DNA of 41,241 nt from Halorubrum saccharovorum DSM 1137 (GTDB lineage: Archaea; Halobacteriota; Halobacteria; Halobacteriales; Haloferacaceae). The DNA lies in assembly GCF_000337915.1 (NCBI RefSeq), contig NZ_AOJE01000021.1, positions 136,590 to 177,830 on the forward strand, given 5' to 3'. The translations under genes and the position numbers were made by a program. This document shows, in pieces, positions 18,130 through 29,100 of the stretch (positions are counted from its first letter, which is position 1; the number at the start of each line of letters is the position of its first letter). The notes below the pieces were generated by a model, which saw only the letters and a program-made list of their open reading frames with translations, was not told where the DNA came from and did not search any database.

Positions 18130-18252
18130 ATGAGTGCGAAGGGACAACTCCAGCGATTCGAAAATCGGGCGCAGTTACTGCGTCATATCGCTGACGAGAC
18201 CGGCACCGATATCGATACGCTCTGGGATGAATACGAATCCCAGATTGAATAG
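18130..18252 (+). CDS. Small 40-residue protein before the HEPN-like gene
   Basis: The frame encodes MSAKGQLQRFENRAQLLRHI followed by 20 more residues ending in DEYESQIE. It is charged, probably two helices, with no membrane segment or cysteines. The support for it being real is its own TATA box at leaderless distance, haloarchaeal-like acidic composition, and its position 21 bases before the next gene on the same strand. By analogy with two-gene toxin-antitoxin loci it could be a small antitoxin or a regulator of the next gene's product; that is inference. It has no recognisable family motif. Confidence 0.55.
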   Translation: MSAKGQLQRFENRAQLLRHIADETGTDIDTLWDEYESQIE

Positions 18253-18273
18253 TACGATACAGTCTCTTTGCCT

Positions 18274-19641
18274 GTGACTGACGGTTCGGACCTAGACCTT
18301 TCTTTTACTATCGAAGCAGAGTCCGCTTCCCTGAGACCGATCGGTGAATTCCGCGTTTTCGATATTGAGGGCCCCGTTGTCTTCGTCGGTGATGCTGCCT
18401 ATCGGTCTGAAGACTTGCGAGAACTCGAGGTCTCAGACGTTCGTGCAGCACTCGAAGCGTTATCTGCCGATGAGGATTTCCAGACTATCGTGGATAGTTG
18501 TCCCACGAACACACCTCTCGTTTACGATGATATTGATTATCTAACTCGCCATCTCCCGACACATGCTCTGGATAAATGTGATAAACTGAGTCGAAGGGAA
18601 CCGTTCTCGAAGGAATTAATTCTCCTTGTTGCATACGTTGAACGCCAGAATTCACTCATCGGCCATTCAGACAACGTTCTTGAATACTACCTCGACCAAC
18701 GCGAGGAGATCGTAACGAAACTCAACTCAAATTCAGAAGTCGACGGTGAAATTGAGCGCTCCTTCTTTTCATACCTCCTGCTTGCATCTGCACTCATCGA
18801 AGAACTCGCCACCGAAACCGTCCTTAACGAATTCTTCCGAGAGGAGGCTCGCCTCAATACTACCTCTGAACTGGTTCGCAGTATGGGTCACGCAAAGCGT
18901 CTGGAGAAACTGTGTGACATTCAGATTCTGAGTGACGGTGACCACAGCGAACTGGTGGACGTGAAGGAACGACGGAACAATCTCGTTCACGACGCACAGA
19001 AACGGGCGGGTCTCAACGAACTCGAATCACGGAGAGAAGTCGGTCAGGTCCTCGAAAAGACTGATCGGTGTGCAGCGGTCCTCCTCTCAGTCTCGGGGAA
19101 AGACATCGAATCGATAATCGCTCGTCGAGGCACGGTTATATACGTCAATCACGCCCAACGAGATGCGATTGAGGACACAATAACGACGTGGGACCGCGAG
19201 CGAGAGCGGGAACTACGAATCTTGCGAAGATGTCGAAGGGCCACGCTCGGGGATCTTCGCTGGGATGTCGAATCGAGTACCACCAGACAGTATGACGTCA
19301 CCGAAGGGTTCGATTTTGACGGATTCGAAGACGAAGGAGTCTACCAAGTGCTCATGGAGTTCCTGCGGGATGCCTCCGATGCGTTCCTAGACCGGATTGA
19401 CGCCGACGCGAACGAGAGTAACCTAGACAGGTTCGACTTTGCACTGCTGACGCTCCTTTGCGCTGGACACAGTTACGAAGACATCGCTCGATGGCTGAAT
19501 ACGGACCCGAAATACGTCCAGCGGAAAGAGAATGTCATCGCGTGGAGGGCCTCGGAGTTCGAGAAGACGCGAGTCGGGACGATTCCCCGGCCAGACAAGC
19601 CCGTCTGGTCTGTTACGGACGCAACACCGAACCTCCGCTGA
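18274..19641 (+). CDS. HEPN-like protein with C-terminal helix-turn-helix, candidate toxin or abortive-infection effector
   Basis: The 455-residue protein (GTG start; a TTG two codons earlier is possible) has a mainly helical central domain. It contains KERRNNLVHDAQKRA, in which R234-x4-H239 has the R-x4-6-H form of HEPN domains, many of which are RNases in toxin-antitoxin, Abi and CRISPR systems. The helix before it (around SMGHAKRLEKLCDI) and its place after a long helical segment fit a HEPN four-helix bundle. Residues about 390-425 (LLCAGHSYEDIARWLNTD) read as a LuxR-like helix-turn-helix. The DNA is clearly AT-richer than its BREX neighbours, with codons such as TTA, ATA and AAT, so it was probably acquired separately. 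Nuclease activity is not shown; it may instead be a DUF4145-like binding domain. Confidence 0.55.
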   Translation: MTDGSDLDLSFTIEAESASLRPIGEFRVFDIEGPVVFVGDAAYRSEDLRELEVSDVRAALEALSADEDFQTIVDSCPTNTPLVYDDIDYLTRHLPTHALDKCDKLSRREPFSKELILLVAYVERQNSLIGHSDNVLEYYLDQREEIVTKLNSNSEVDGEIERSFFSYLLLASALIEELATETVLNEFFREEARLNTTSELVRSMGHAKRLEKLCDIQILSDGDHSELVDVKERRNNLVHDAQKRAGLNELESRREVGQVLEKTDRCAAVLLSVSGKDIESIIARRGTVIYVNHAQRDAIEDTITTWDRERERELRILRRCRRATLGDLRWDVESSTTRQYDVTEGFDFDGFEDEGVYQVLMEFLRDASDAFLDRIDADANESNLDRFDFALLTLLCAGHSYEDIARWLNTDPKYVQRKENVIAWRASEFEKTRVGTIPRPDKPVWSVTDATPNLR

Positions 19642-19716
19642 ACGACCGCGATCGGCGGCATCTCGCCAACATTAAAGAGGCTCGTGAGAGTCGAGTGGAG
19701 CATACGTACCTCCCCA

Positions 19717-22700
19717 ATGGCAAGCGATTCTCTCTCTCAGCGGACGGCCCAACTGGACAAGGCGGAGCGCGAGCACCTCGAAGACGTGGTCGCCGAGATG
19801 CGCGAGCGCGTCGAAGACAACGTCGCGTTCCAGCTCACCCGGAACGGACTCGACGACGAGCCCGACGACCGCGACGCGCTCGACGAGGACACCAAACGAC
19901 TCGTCGAGGCGATCCGGCTCGAAGCCGTCGACGGCGAGGACTGGACGGAGGCGGTCGACCAGTACGTCACCGGCGTCGGCTACACCGTCGTCAACCGCCT
20001 CGCCGCGCTGCGCTGTATGGAAGTCCGGGAGTTCGTCGACGAGGAGGTCACCGTCTTCAAGCAGAACGGGCTGACGCCCGCCGCCGAGACGCTCGTTCAC
20101 GAGGAGTTCCTCTTGGAGGAGGAGGCGATTCTGGCGGCCTACCACAACGCCTGCGACGACCTGGCCGAGGAGATCGAGATCCTCTTCGACCGGTCGTCGG
20201 CCTACAGCCTGATCGACCCCGACGACGACACCTTCGCGGAACTCTGCGAGATGCTCGATGCGGTCCCCGACGCGGTGTGGCGCGCCGACGACGTGCTCGG
20301 CTGGGTGTACGAGTACTACAACCGTCCCGTCGTCGAGGCGCTCGACGCGAAGAACACCCTCGAACCGGCGGACGTGGGGCCCGCCAACCAGTTCTACACG
20401 CCCCACTGGGTCGTGCGCATGCTCGCGGACAACTCGCTCGGGAAGCTCTACCTCGAAGCGACCGACCGGGCGGACGCCGTCCCGGCGCCCGACGCCCTCG
20501 CTCCCGAGGAGCGCAAGGACCGCCTCGTCACGCCCGAGGACGCCCCCGGCGTCCCCGAGCTCTGCACCTACCTCATTCCGGACGAGGAGCCCGGCGACGC
20601 CCCCGAGTTCGACCACCCGCGCGACCTGCGCGTCATCGATCCGGCCTGCGGCAGCGGGCACTTCCTCCTCTACGCGTTCGACATCCTGGAGCGCATCTGG
20701 TGGGCCGAGACCGATCTGGACCGCGCGGAGATCCCCGCGAAAATCCTCGAACACAACCTCCACGGCGTCGACATCGATCTGCGCTCCTGTCAGCTCTCGG
20801 CGTTCAACCTCTACCTGAAGGCTCGCACGCGGGCCGAGGCGGAGGGCGGCGACTTCGAGATGCCCAACGTCGGGATCGTCTGCGCGGACGCCCGCGTCGC
20901 CGAGGTCGAGGAGGCGACCGACGTGCTCGACGCGATCACGGGCGAGGGGACGGACCTGCGGGAGGCCATCGACGACGTGATCGAGACGTTCCAGCACACC
21001 GAGGCGCTCGGGAGCCTGCTCGACGTGAGCGGGACCCTCGAAGCGGCGTTCGACGCCGGCAAGACGCAGACCGAACTCGGCGACTACAACCAGGGAGCGC
21101 ATCAGTCGCTCAACTCCTTTTTAAAGGCGCTTCGCCGAGCCGTCGACGACCAAACGGGCGACTCGTTCGGCGAGCAGAACCTCCGGAGTTTCCTCCACCT
21201 GCTGGTGGTGCTGACGCAGGAGTACGATACGGCGCTGATGAATCCGCCGTACGGGATGAGAGGCCGAATGCCTGATGATGTTCAGGAGTACGTCACTGAG
21301 CAGTACGATTACTATCCGGAGTACTACGTCAACTTCTTCGAGGCGTGCGAACGGCTCTCGAAGTCAGACGGCCGGATCGGGATGTTGATTCCGTGGTCCT
21401 TCATGTTCCGAAAAGTCTTTGAGGAATTTCGGACGGATTTCGTCAGCGAAGACCGGAATTTCGATTTCCTTGCGGAGTTCGGCTACGACATCCTCGACAA
21501 CGCGACCGTCGGAACAGTCGGAACCGTTCTCCGGGTTGGAACCGCCGGAAACGAGGAGGGGACGTTCATCCGTCTTCACGATGTCGCTAAAGGAGAGAAA
21601 GAGGGGAAGTTCCTCTCCGCATCCTTCGAGAACGCGATGGACGGTAAGGTACAGCGGCGCTTCACCAGAGACACGTCAGAGTTTTCGTTGATACCCGGCG
21701 CATCGGTGTCGTATTGGGTTCCGAAGAAGCTCCGAGAGCTGTACACAGCGGAAACGTTGCTGGACGCAGACAACGCAGAGATGCCAGATAGGGACAGTGT
21801 GGGAGTTGTCAAGCAGGGTCTGGCGACGGGGAACGATGACCGCTTCTTCCGACAGTTCTGGGAGTCGGAGCAGGCCTCAGAACAATTCCCGCCGATCTCG
21901 AAGGGAGGAAGCGACGCGTGGTTGCTTCCGCGGATTAGCAGAACCGTTCTCTGGGAGAACGACGGCCAAGAGGTGAAGCGGTACAGTGGATCACGTCCCC
22001 AGAACACTCAATTCTACTTCAGTGAGGGCGTGACATTTAACAGCCGAAAACGGAGCGGGCGGAACTTCGGCTATATGCATTCCCAATCAGTCTTTTCCCA
22101 CGTCGGGACGGCTATTTTCCCCGACGATCTGACGGCGTGGCCCCTAATTGCGTATCTCAACAGTCGGCTGATGACCTACCTGAAACTGGCACAGACGTTC
22201 GAACGCAAGTGGGAGGTGAGCACTGTCGCACGCCTTCCAGTGATCGACGCCGTCTTCGAAAACGAAGAAGAGCTTGCAGAGGCGGCAAAAGAGCAGGTCG
22301 CTAACGTCGTATCCAAGCGAACTCTCGATTTCACTTCTCCACACTTTTCAGGAACGATGGTCGCTCAGATGGCTGGATATAGTTCCACGGTAGCTTACGA
22401 TCATCCACACAGGACGATCTTAGACGATGTTCCGTGGACTCAGCCGCCGCAGGTGGATCCGGATGTGAGCTTGGAGGAAATGGCCGATCTGGCAGAAAAA
22501 CACCTCCAAGAGATTGACAGCGATCTCGAACAGGTTTCGCGACAGACTGATGAAATGCTGTTTGATTATGTTGGCCTCACCGAGGAACAGCAAACTGACG
22601 TGTTACAGGAGGTGAGTCTCCGAACGATCGACGATCCGCTTGGTGATAGAGCAGAGATCGACGCCTCCGAATCTTCAGCGATTTCGGCAGAGGAGTTGGC

Positions 22701-23925
22701 CAAGGACTTCATTCTCCAGTTGACGATGGAGATCGTTAGCGAGTCCGACGACGGCATCATCCCCATCACCGACATCGACGGCGAAGAGGACCTCCTCACC
22801 CGCATCGAGGCCGAGTTCGAGCGCGTCTGGGGCGACCACGCCGCCGCCCGCCTCGCCGAAGTCGACGAGGTGCTCGGCAGCCGAAGCGCCGCCGAGGAGG
22901 CGTACCCCAACCTCCGAGCCTGGCTCGAAGACGACCTCTTCGACTACCACGTCTCGACGTTCGATCGAACCCCGATCGTCTGGCGGTTCACCACCGAGCG
23001 CCTCGTCTCGGACCCCGAGGGCGAGGGCTTCGGCTGTCTGGTCGACTACCACCGCATCGACGCGGGGCTGTTCGACCGCCTGCGGAACCGCTACCTCGAA
23101 CCGCGGAAGGGCCTGCTGCGCGAGCGCCGATCGGCCGCGAACCGCCGCCGGAGCGACGAGTCGCTGTCGGCGAGCGAGCAGGCCGACGCCGCCGAGGCGT
23201 ACGCCCGGTGCGAGAGCGGGCTCGAACAGATAACGGTGTTCGAGGACCGACTCGCGACGCTGGCGCAGTCCGACCCCCGATCGCTGTCGGCGGCGACGCG
23301 AGAGACCGCCGCGGCGGCCGCCGAGCGCGTCGCCGAGTTCCGCGAGCGAACTGAGGAACGCCTCGAAACCGTCGACGAACTCGCCGCGATGGACGACGTC
23401 GACCTCGGCGAGCTGTTCACCGAGAACTTCTACGAGAAGGTCGAGGGGCGACGCGAGGAGTGGATCGACGCGCTGGACGACCTCGAAGCCGCGTTCGACG
23501 CCTACGCGGCGGACGCGGATCGGCCGGTGGCGGCGCACCGCTACGACCTGTTCGACTACTACACCGAGGACCTCCTCGGGAGTTCGCACTTCGCGAGCAA
23601 CGGCATCCTCTACGTGACCTACTACTTCGACAAGCTCGAACGGGCCGATCAGGCCCGCCTCGACGGCGGCGGCGTCTCGCGGAAACGGCGGCTGATCTCG
23701 TCGCTCGCGAGCGATCTGGACGCGTACGTCGACCTCGGCGAGTCCGTCGCCGACGACTGCGCGGCGGTCTCGTCGGAGATATCCTCCGACTGGGGCGACC
23801 GCGCGCTCGCGGAGGTCACGACCGCCGGCTACCGGCCGACCCGCAAACACGGCGTCGAGATCAACATCGCGCCGCTGGCCGACGCCGAGATCGTGCCGAA
23901 GACCGTCGACGAACGGGTGCTGTGA
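19717..23925 (+). CDS. pglX: BREX adenine-specific DNA methyltransferase PglX, first copy
   Basis: The 1402-residue protein is a PglX/BrxX-type N6-adenine methyltransferase. Motif I is DPACGSGHFLLYAF from residue 308 (AdoMet binding) and motif IV is NPPY at 509-512. A central target-recognition-like region follows, then a long helical C-terminal part (TTERLVSDPEGEGFG onward). The start MASDSLSQ was chosen because it aligns with the second copy's MSGDSLSQ; an ATG 11 codons upstream is less likely. The central part, about 21253-22740, is AT-richer than both ends and unrelated to the same part of pglX2, whereas the ends are nearly identical to it. PglX methylates a host site and in phage defence supplies recognition. 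It lies 75 bases after the HEPN-like gene and its stop is 2 bases before pglZ. Confidence 0.9.
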   Translation: MASDSLSQRTAQLDKAEREHLEDVVAEMRERVEDNVAFQLTRNGLDDEPDDRDALDEDTKRLVEAIRLEAVDGEDWTEAVDQYVTGVGYTVVNRLAALRCMEVREFVDEEVTVFKQNGLTPAAETLVHEEFLLEEEAILAAYHNACDDLAEEIEILFDRSSAYSLIDPDDDTFAELCEMLDAVPDAVWRADDVLGWVYEYYNRPVVEALDAKNTLEPADVGPANQFYTPHWVVRMLADNSLGKLYLEATDRADAVPAPDALAPEERKDRLVTPEDAPGVPELCTYLIPDEEPGDAPEFDHPRDLRVIDPACGSGHFLLYAFDILERIWWAETDLDRAEIPAKILEHNLHGVDIDLRSCQLSAFNLYLKARTRAEAEGGDFEMPNVGIVCADARVAEVEEATDVLDAITGEGTDLREAIDDVIETFQHTEALGSLLDVSGTLEAAFDAGKTQTELGDYNQGAHQSLNSFLKALRRAVDDQTGDSFGEQNLRSFLHLLVVLTQEYDTALMNPPYGMRGRMPDDVQEYVTEQYDYYPEYYVNFFEACERLSKSDGRIGMLIPWSFMFRKVFEEFRTDFVSEDRNFDFLAEFGYDILDNATVGTVGTVLRVGTAGNEEGTFIRLHDVAKGEKEGKFLSASFENAMDGKVQRRFTRDTSEFSLIPGASVSYWVPKKLRELYTAETLLDADNAEMPDRDSVGVVKQGLATGNDDRFFRQFWESEQASEQFPPISKGGSDAWLLPRISRTVLWENDGQEVKRYSGSRPQNTQFYFSEGVTFNSRKRSGRNFGYMHSQSVFSHVGTAIFPDDLTAWPLIAYLNSRLMTYLKLAQTFERKWEVSTVARLPVIDAVFENEEELAEAAKEQVANVVSKRTLDFTSPHFSGTMVAQMAGYSSTVAYDHPHRTILDDVPWTQPPQVDPDVSLEEMADLAEKHLQEIDSDLEQVSRQTDEMLFDYVGLTEEQQTDVLQEVSLRTIDDPLGDRAEIDASESSAISAEELAKDFILQLTMEIVSESDDGIIPITDIDGEEDLLTRIEAEFERVWGDHAAARLAEVDEVLGSRSAAEEAYPNLRAWLEDDLFDYHVSTFDRTPIVWRFTTERLVSDPEGEGFGCLVDYHRIDAGLFDRLRNRYLEPRKGLLRERRSAANRRRSDESLSASEQADAAEAYARCESGLEQITVFEDRLATLAQSDPRSLSAATRETAAAAAERVAEFRERTEERLETVDELAAMDDVDLGELFTENFYEKVEGRREEWIDALDDLEAAFDAYAADADRPVAAHRYDLFDYYTEDLLGSSHFASNGILYVTYYFDKLERADQARLDGGGVSRKRRLISSLASDLDAYVDLGESVADDCAAVSSEISSDWGDRALAEVTTAGYRPTRKHGVEINIAPLADAEIVPKTVDERVL
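19755..20322 (+). repeat. Direct repeat A, copy 1 (5' end of pglX1)
   Basis: These 568 bases align with 26206-26773 at a constant offset of 6451, with no insertion or deletion and only scattered substitutions. Such a pair is long enough for homologous recombination. An exchange between copies would delete the rest of pglX1 and pglZ. Confidence 0.85.
22981..23196 (+). repeat. Direct repeat B, copy 1 (3' part of pglX1)
   Basis: These 216 bases align with 29450-29665 at a constant offset of 6469. A further pair, 23797-23911 and 30362-30476 (offset 6565), covers the 3' ends. Together with repeat A they bracket the unrelated central cassettes of the two pglX genes. Confidence 0.85.
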
Positions 23926-23927
23926 CC

Positions 23928-26093
23928 ATGCCCGCGACCAAGACCCTCCCGCAGTGCGCCGAGGACGCCATCGAGACCGCGATCGACGAGGCGGCCGACG
24001 ACGATCCGGTCGTGCTCTGGTGGGACGACGGCGGCTACCTCCGCGAGGTCGTCGAGAACGCGAGCCGCTCGCTGGGCTGCGCGTTCCGCGCGGCCGAGGG
24101 GACCCCCCTGGAGCTCCGCGCCGAGGCGCCCCGCGACCGCACCGTCTGGTACGTCCCGCAGGCGCGCGGCGACGACGTGGACTGGTTCAGAGACGTCGAA
24201 CACACCGGCGGCGTCGTCGAGGGGCACATCGGTAAGCTCGCGGCGCGCTGCTTCGAGAACGACCGCCTCCAGGCCGCCTCGATCCGCACAGCCTACGAGG
24301 AGTCCGCCGAGGGCGACCGCGAGCAGGTCGCGACGACGCTCTTCCGAGCGCTCAACGGCGAGGGCGGTCTCCCGACGCTTCGGGGGCTCCAGACGAAGAT
24401 CGTCCTCGACGGCCACGACGACCCGGTGCAGTTCGTCCTCGAACACGGCGCCGAGAACCTCCCCGACGACCCCGACGACCTCCTGCAGATCCGCGACCTG
24501 CTGGTCGACGACGGCGTCGCGGCCGTCGCGGGCGTCACCGACGAGGACGAGCTCGTGACGCGGACGCGCCGCTGGGCGGTCGCCGAGTGGCTCGTCGAGG
24601 AGGGGCTCGACGAGTCGCTGCTCGACGCCGACTACCGACCCGATCCCGGGTCGGGGCTGGGCATCTCCCGGCCCGAGCTCCAGTCGCTGCTGAGCAAGGT
24701 CGACACCGGGCGCGCCGGAGAGCTGGCGAGCGTCTACCTCGACCCCGACGCCCGCTTCTGGCACGACGTGTTGCGAACCTACGACGACCCGTGGGAGCTC
24801 GCCGACTGCCCGGTCGACGCCTCGCTCGAACACGAGCTGTGGGACGACTGGACGCGCTCCTTCCGCGAGGGCGCGTACGAGACGTGCGCGGCCCGGGCGT
24901 CGACGCGCCACCGGCGGCTGGAGACGGTCTACGGCGACGTCCCGTGGACGCGCGTCTGGGAGCAGGCCGTCGAGGTCGCCAACCTCGGGCACGAGCTCGA
25001 AACGTGGGAAGAGCGCGGCGACACGACCGACGTCGTCGACCTCTACGGCGACGTCGAGGACGGGACCTGGCAGATCGACAACGCCGTCTACAACCTCATC
25101 GTCTCGGGCGACCCCGAGGCCGCCCTTCCCGAAGAGCATCCCGCGACGGCGACGCTCGGCGACCTGCGGGCGTCGCTGACCGAGTCGCGCTATCTCGACT
25201 ACCTCAGCGACCTCGGCGACCTCGTCGCCGACCAGATCGAGGGGGGCTCGCCGTTCGCCGGCGAAAACCACGCCCACCAGTTCTTCGATCAGGAGCAAGA
25301 GCACCTCCAGAGCGGACAGAGCGTGGCGCTGTTCGTCGTCGACGCGCTGCGCTTCGACCTCGCACACGAGCTGGCCGAGTCCGTCCGCCGCGAACTCCCG
25401 GGCCTCGAAGTCGACGAGACACCCTGGGTCGGAACGCTCCCCTCGGACACCGAGTTCGGAAAGGCGGCGCTCACGCCCGGCAGCACGTTCAGTTTCAACG
25501 TCGAGCTCGACGACGGGGAGCTCGTCCCCCAGCGCAACGGCCGCGCGATCGACAACCGCCAGCGCGAGAAGCTGTTGCGGGAGGACGGCTGGAGCTACAT
25601 CATGCAGAGCGAGGACGACGCGTCGGGCTGGAGCAGCACCCGCGTCGCCTACTACTGGAACGACCTCGACAAGGCCGGCGAGGAGGAGCTGACCGACTTC
25701 GAGGCCGTGTTCAGCGACCGGATCGAGACGATCTCGGATATCATCTGCGAGAAGATCGACCGGGGCGAGTGGGACCGGGCGTACATCCTCGCCGATCACG
25801 GTTTCGTCTCCCTCCCGCAAAGCGTCGACATCGACGACATCCACCCGCCGGACGAGGCCGAGAAAGTGACCCGCCGGTGGGTCGCCGGCGAGGACCTCGA
25901 CGCGGACGCGCCGGGCGTCCTCCTCGACGAGAACGCGCACCTCGGCTACCTCGACGACGACACGAGGATCAGCGCCCTCGCGGACCCGATCCAGCGCTTC
26001 CGCAATCAGGGGCTCCCCGACGCCCGCTTCTACCACGGCGGCGTCCTCCCCCAGGAGTTCGTGCTGAACTTCGTCACGATCACGCAGGAGTGA
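23928..26093 (+). CDS. pglZ: BREX alkaline-phosphatase-superfamily protein PglZ
   Basis: The 721-residue protein ends in a PglZ domain of the alkaline phosphatase superfamily. Metal-site motifs are present: VVDALRFD with D472, ILADHGFVSLP with D623 and H624, and YHGG with H703. The N-terminal 450 residues are helical and acidic, starting with a WWDDGGYLREVV segment seen in PglZ proteins. PglZ is a core BREX component required for defence; a metal-dependent phosphatase or nuclease role has been discussed, and its in vivo substrate is not settled. The ATG is two bases after the pglX1 stop and 74 bases separate its stop from pglX2. It lies between two pglX genes, so one PglZ may serve both methyltransferases. 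Confidence 0.9.
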   Translation: MPATKTLPQCAEDAIETAIDEAADDDPVVLWWDDGGYLREVVENASRSLGCAFRAAEGTPLELRAEAPRDRTVWYVPQARGDDVDWFRDVEHTGGVVEGHIGKLAARCFENDRLQAASIRTAYEESAEGDREQVATTLFRALNGEGGLPTLRGLQTKIVLDGHDDPVQFVLEHGAENLPDDPDDLLQIRDLLVDDGVAAVAGVTDEDELVTRTRRWAVAEWLVEEGLDESLLDADYRPDPGSGLGISRPELQSLLSKVDTGRAGELASVYLDPDARFWHDVLRTYDDPWELADCPVDASLEHELWDDWTRSFREGAYETCAARASTRHRRLETVYGDVPWTRVWEQAVEVANLGHELETWEERGDTTDVVDLYGDVEDGTWQIDNAVYNLIVSGDPEAALPEEHPATATLGDLRASLTESRYLDYLSDLGDLVADQIEGGSPFAGENHAHQFFDQEQEHLQSGQSVALFVVDALRFDLAHELAESVRRELPGLEVDETPWVGTLPSDTEFGKAALTPGSTFSFNVELDDGELVPQRNGRAIDNRQREKLLREDGWSYIMQSEDDASGWSSTRVAYYWNDLDKAGEEELTDFEAVFSDRIETISDIICEKIDRGEWDRAYILADHGFVSLPQSVDIDDIHPPDEAEKVTRRWVAGEDLDADAPGVLLDENAHLGYLDDDTRISALADPIQRFRNQGLPDARFYHGGVLPQEFVLNFVTITQE

Positions 26094-26167
26094 CTCCGCC
26101 TCTCCCGGGCCCGCTTCGGCAAGGTTGATATGACGGGGGGCGGTCCTAACACACAATTCTCAGCCTC

Positions 26168-29100
26168 ATGTCAGGCGATTCCCTCTCCCAGCGGCAGGCG
26201 CAGTTGGACAAGGCGGAGCGCGAACACCTCGAGGACGTGGTCGCCGAGATGCGCGAGCGCGTCGAGGACAACGTCGCGTTCCAGCTCACCCGGAACGGAC
26301 TCGACGACGAGCCCGACGATGTCGACGCGCTCGACGAGGACACCAAACGGCTCGTCGAGGCGATCCGGCTCGAAGCCGTCGACGGCGAGACGTGGGACGA
26401 GGCGGTCGACCAGTACGTCACGGGGGTCGGCTACACCATCGTCAACCGCCTCGCCGCGCTGCGCTGTATGGAGGTCCGGAGCTTCGTCGACGAGGAGGTC
26501 ACCGTCTTCAAGCAGAACGGGCTGACCCCCGCCGCCGAGACGCTCGTTCACGAGGAGTTCCTCTTGGAAGAGGAGGCCATCCTCGAAGCGTATCACGACG
26601 CCTGCGACGACCTGGCCGAGGAGATCGAGATCCTCTTCGACCGGTCGTCCGCGTACAGCCTGATCGACCCCGACGACGACACCTTCGAGGCGCTCTGCGG
26701 GATGCTCGATTCGGTCCCCGACGCGGTGTGGCGCGCCGACGACGTGCTCGGCTGGGTGTACGAGTACTACAACGTCGACCTGCTCGACGACCTGCGTCGC
26801 AAGGGCGACCGCGAGGGGCTCGAACCCGAGGACGTGCCGCCGGCGAACCAGTTCTACACGCCCCACTGGGTCGTGCGCATGCTCACCGACAACTCGCTCG
26901 GGAAGCTCTACCTCGAACACACGGGCGAGCTACAGGAGGTCGTCGACACGCAGGAGGCGTTCTCGCCGGACGAGCGGAAGAACCGCCCCCTGTCACCGGA
27001 CGAGTCGCCCGATATCGCCGATTTCTGCACCTACCTCGTGCCGAGCGAGGAGGAGGGCGAGCCGACCGACTTCGATCACCCCGAGGAGCTTCGCGTGATC
27101 GATCCGGCCTGCGGCAGCGGGCACTTCCTCCTCTACGCCTTCGACGTGCTCGAACGCATCTGGCGCGCCGAGACCGACCTCCCCGACGAGCAGATTCCCC
27201 GGAAGATCCTCGAACACAACCTCTACGGCGTCGACCTCGACATGCGCGCGTGTCAGCTCTCGGCGTTCAACCTCTACCTGAAGGGTCGCACTCGCGCGGA
27301 GGCCGAGGGCGCCGACGGCTTCGACATGCCCGAGGTCGGGATCGTGTGTGCCGACGCGAGTGTCGCCGAGGTCGACGGCGTCGAGGCGGTGTTCGACGAG
27401 GTCGCCGGCGACGATCCCGAGGTCGCGCAGGCGCTCGATCGCATCCTCGACGCCTTCGAGGAGGTTCACGGGCTCGGGAGCCTGCTCGACGTGCGCGGGA
27501 CGCTCGGCGACCTGTTCGAGGACGACGCCGAGGTCGGCGGCACGCAACTCACGCTCGGCGACGACCCCCGCGAGAGCCACACCCTCGGGCAGGTGCTCCA
27601 CAGTCTGCGGGAGGCGGTAGAGGAACACCGCGAAACCGACTCGTTCCTCGCGCAGGACCTCCGGAGTTTCGTGCGACTGCTGGACATTCTGGCGCAGGAT
27701 TACGACGTGGCGCTGATGAATCCGCCGTATGGGTCTCGGAATCGGATGCCGGAAAGCGTGAAAGGGTACATCCGGGAACACTACGACTATCCCGCAGAGT
27801 TCTACGTCAATTTCTTCGAAGTTTGCGAGAACATCACTTCCTCTGGCGGCCGTATCGGGATGCTAGTGCCCCAATCCTTTATGCTAAAGAACAAATTCCG
27901 AGAGTTCAGGAAGGATTTCATAAACGGTAATAATAACTTCGACTTCTTGGCAGAGTTTGGGTTAGGTATTCTGGACAACGCGACAGTCAGGACCGCGGCA
28001 ACGGTCACTCGATCAGGTGTTGAGCAATCAGATCCGACGGGGTACTTCCTACGCCTGCATGACCTTCCATCTCACGAGAAGGAGAGTGTATTCAACGATC
28101 TAATCACTGGTGCCGAAACTGATGTTACGCGGACCTTCGAGGTTCCACTTAGCGAATTCGCAGATATTCCCGGACATACAATATGCTACTCGACTCCTTC
28201 GGAGGTTCGAGAGCTACATGACTCTGAGCTAAAGCTTGACGCCGAGCAGGCCGACATCGAAGGAGAATCTGTCGGCGTCGCTCGTCAAGGAGTGGCTACC
28301 GCGGATAACGATCGATTTCTCCGTTTTCACTGGGAATCGTCGGGGCTTAGCGATTATGAGCCCATCGCAAGCGGTGGTAAGGATGCTTGGGTTGCGCCAT
28401 TGATCTCCGAAACTGTGGAATGGGGAGACAACGGCGAACGAATAAAACGTTCCAGTCAAACGATCCGAACTCCCAATGAATCGCTATACGGGAAGGAGGG
28501 TCTGACGTGGACGAGAGTGAAGAAAACCGGGCGAAGATTTGGTTACTATCCTGGTGGACTGTTCAGTGACACGGGGTACCTCTTCGTGCCCGACGAAGAG
28601 TATTCGCCGTGGGAGATTATGTCGGTAGTGAACTCGACGCTATACCACTCGTTATTCTTGTCTCTTAGTACAGAGAGAAACTGGAACTCCGGAGACGTTG
28701 GAAGAATGCCGTGGTTCAGGAAGTTCGAGAATACTTCTGGCCTCAAAGAGGTGGCAAAAGACCAGTATAAAACGATGATTGAGAGATATCACTCTGATCC
28801 AGCCAGTCCATACTACGTCGGGCCAGAGATGCTCCCCCAGGATGTGGCAGATGAATTTTCGTACTCTCATCCACATACTTCAGTGATAGTCGATGGAGTG
28901 TCTCCTGAGTACGGAGTCACTGACCCGAGCCAGCCGATTAGCGCTCTTGCGAGAGAGTCTAAACAAAAAGATATCTCTCGGCGGAAGGAACTACTGGAAT
29001 CTTTTGCAAAAATAAATAAAATCGTGTACGATGCCGTCGATATTTCCAAAGACACGAGGGAAGAGATACTTGAAGAGGTCTATCTGCGAACGTTAGAGTC

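Noticed and set aside
18253-18273. TTG at 18268 as start of the HEPN-like gene
   Set aside because: Possible, but GTG at 18274 is a stronger start codon in haloarchaea and nothing upstream favours the two extra codons.
23829-26156. 775-codon minus-strand frame opposite pglZ
   Set aside because: Composition is that of an antisense shadow of an acidic haloarchaeal gene; the plus strand encodes PglZ with intact motifs.
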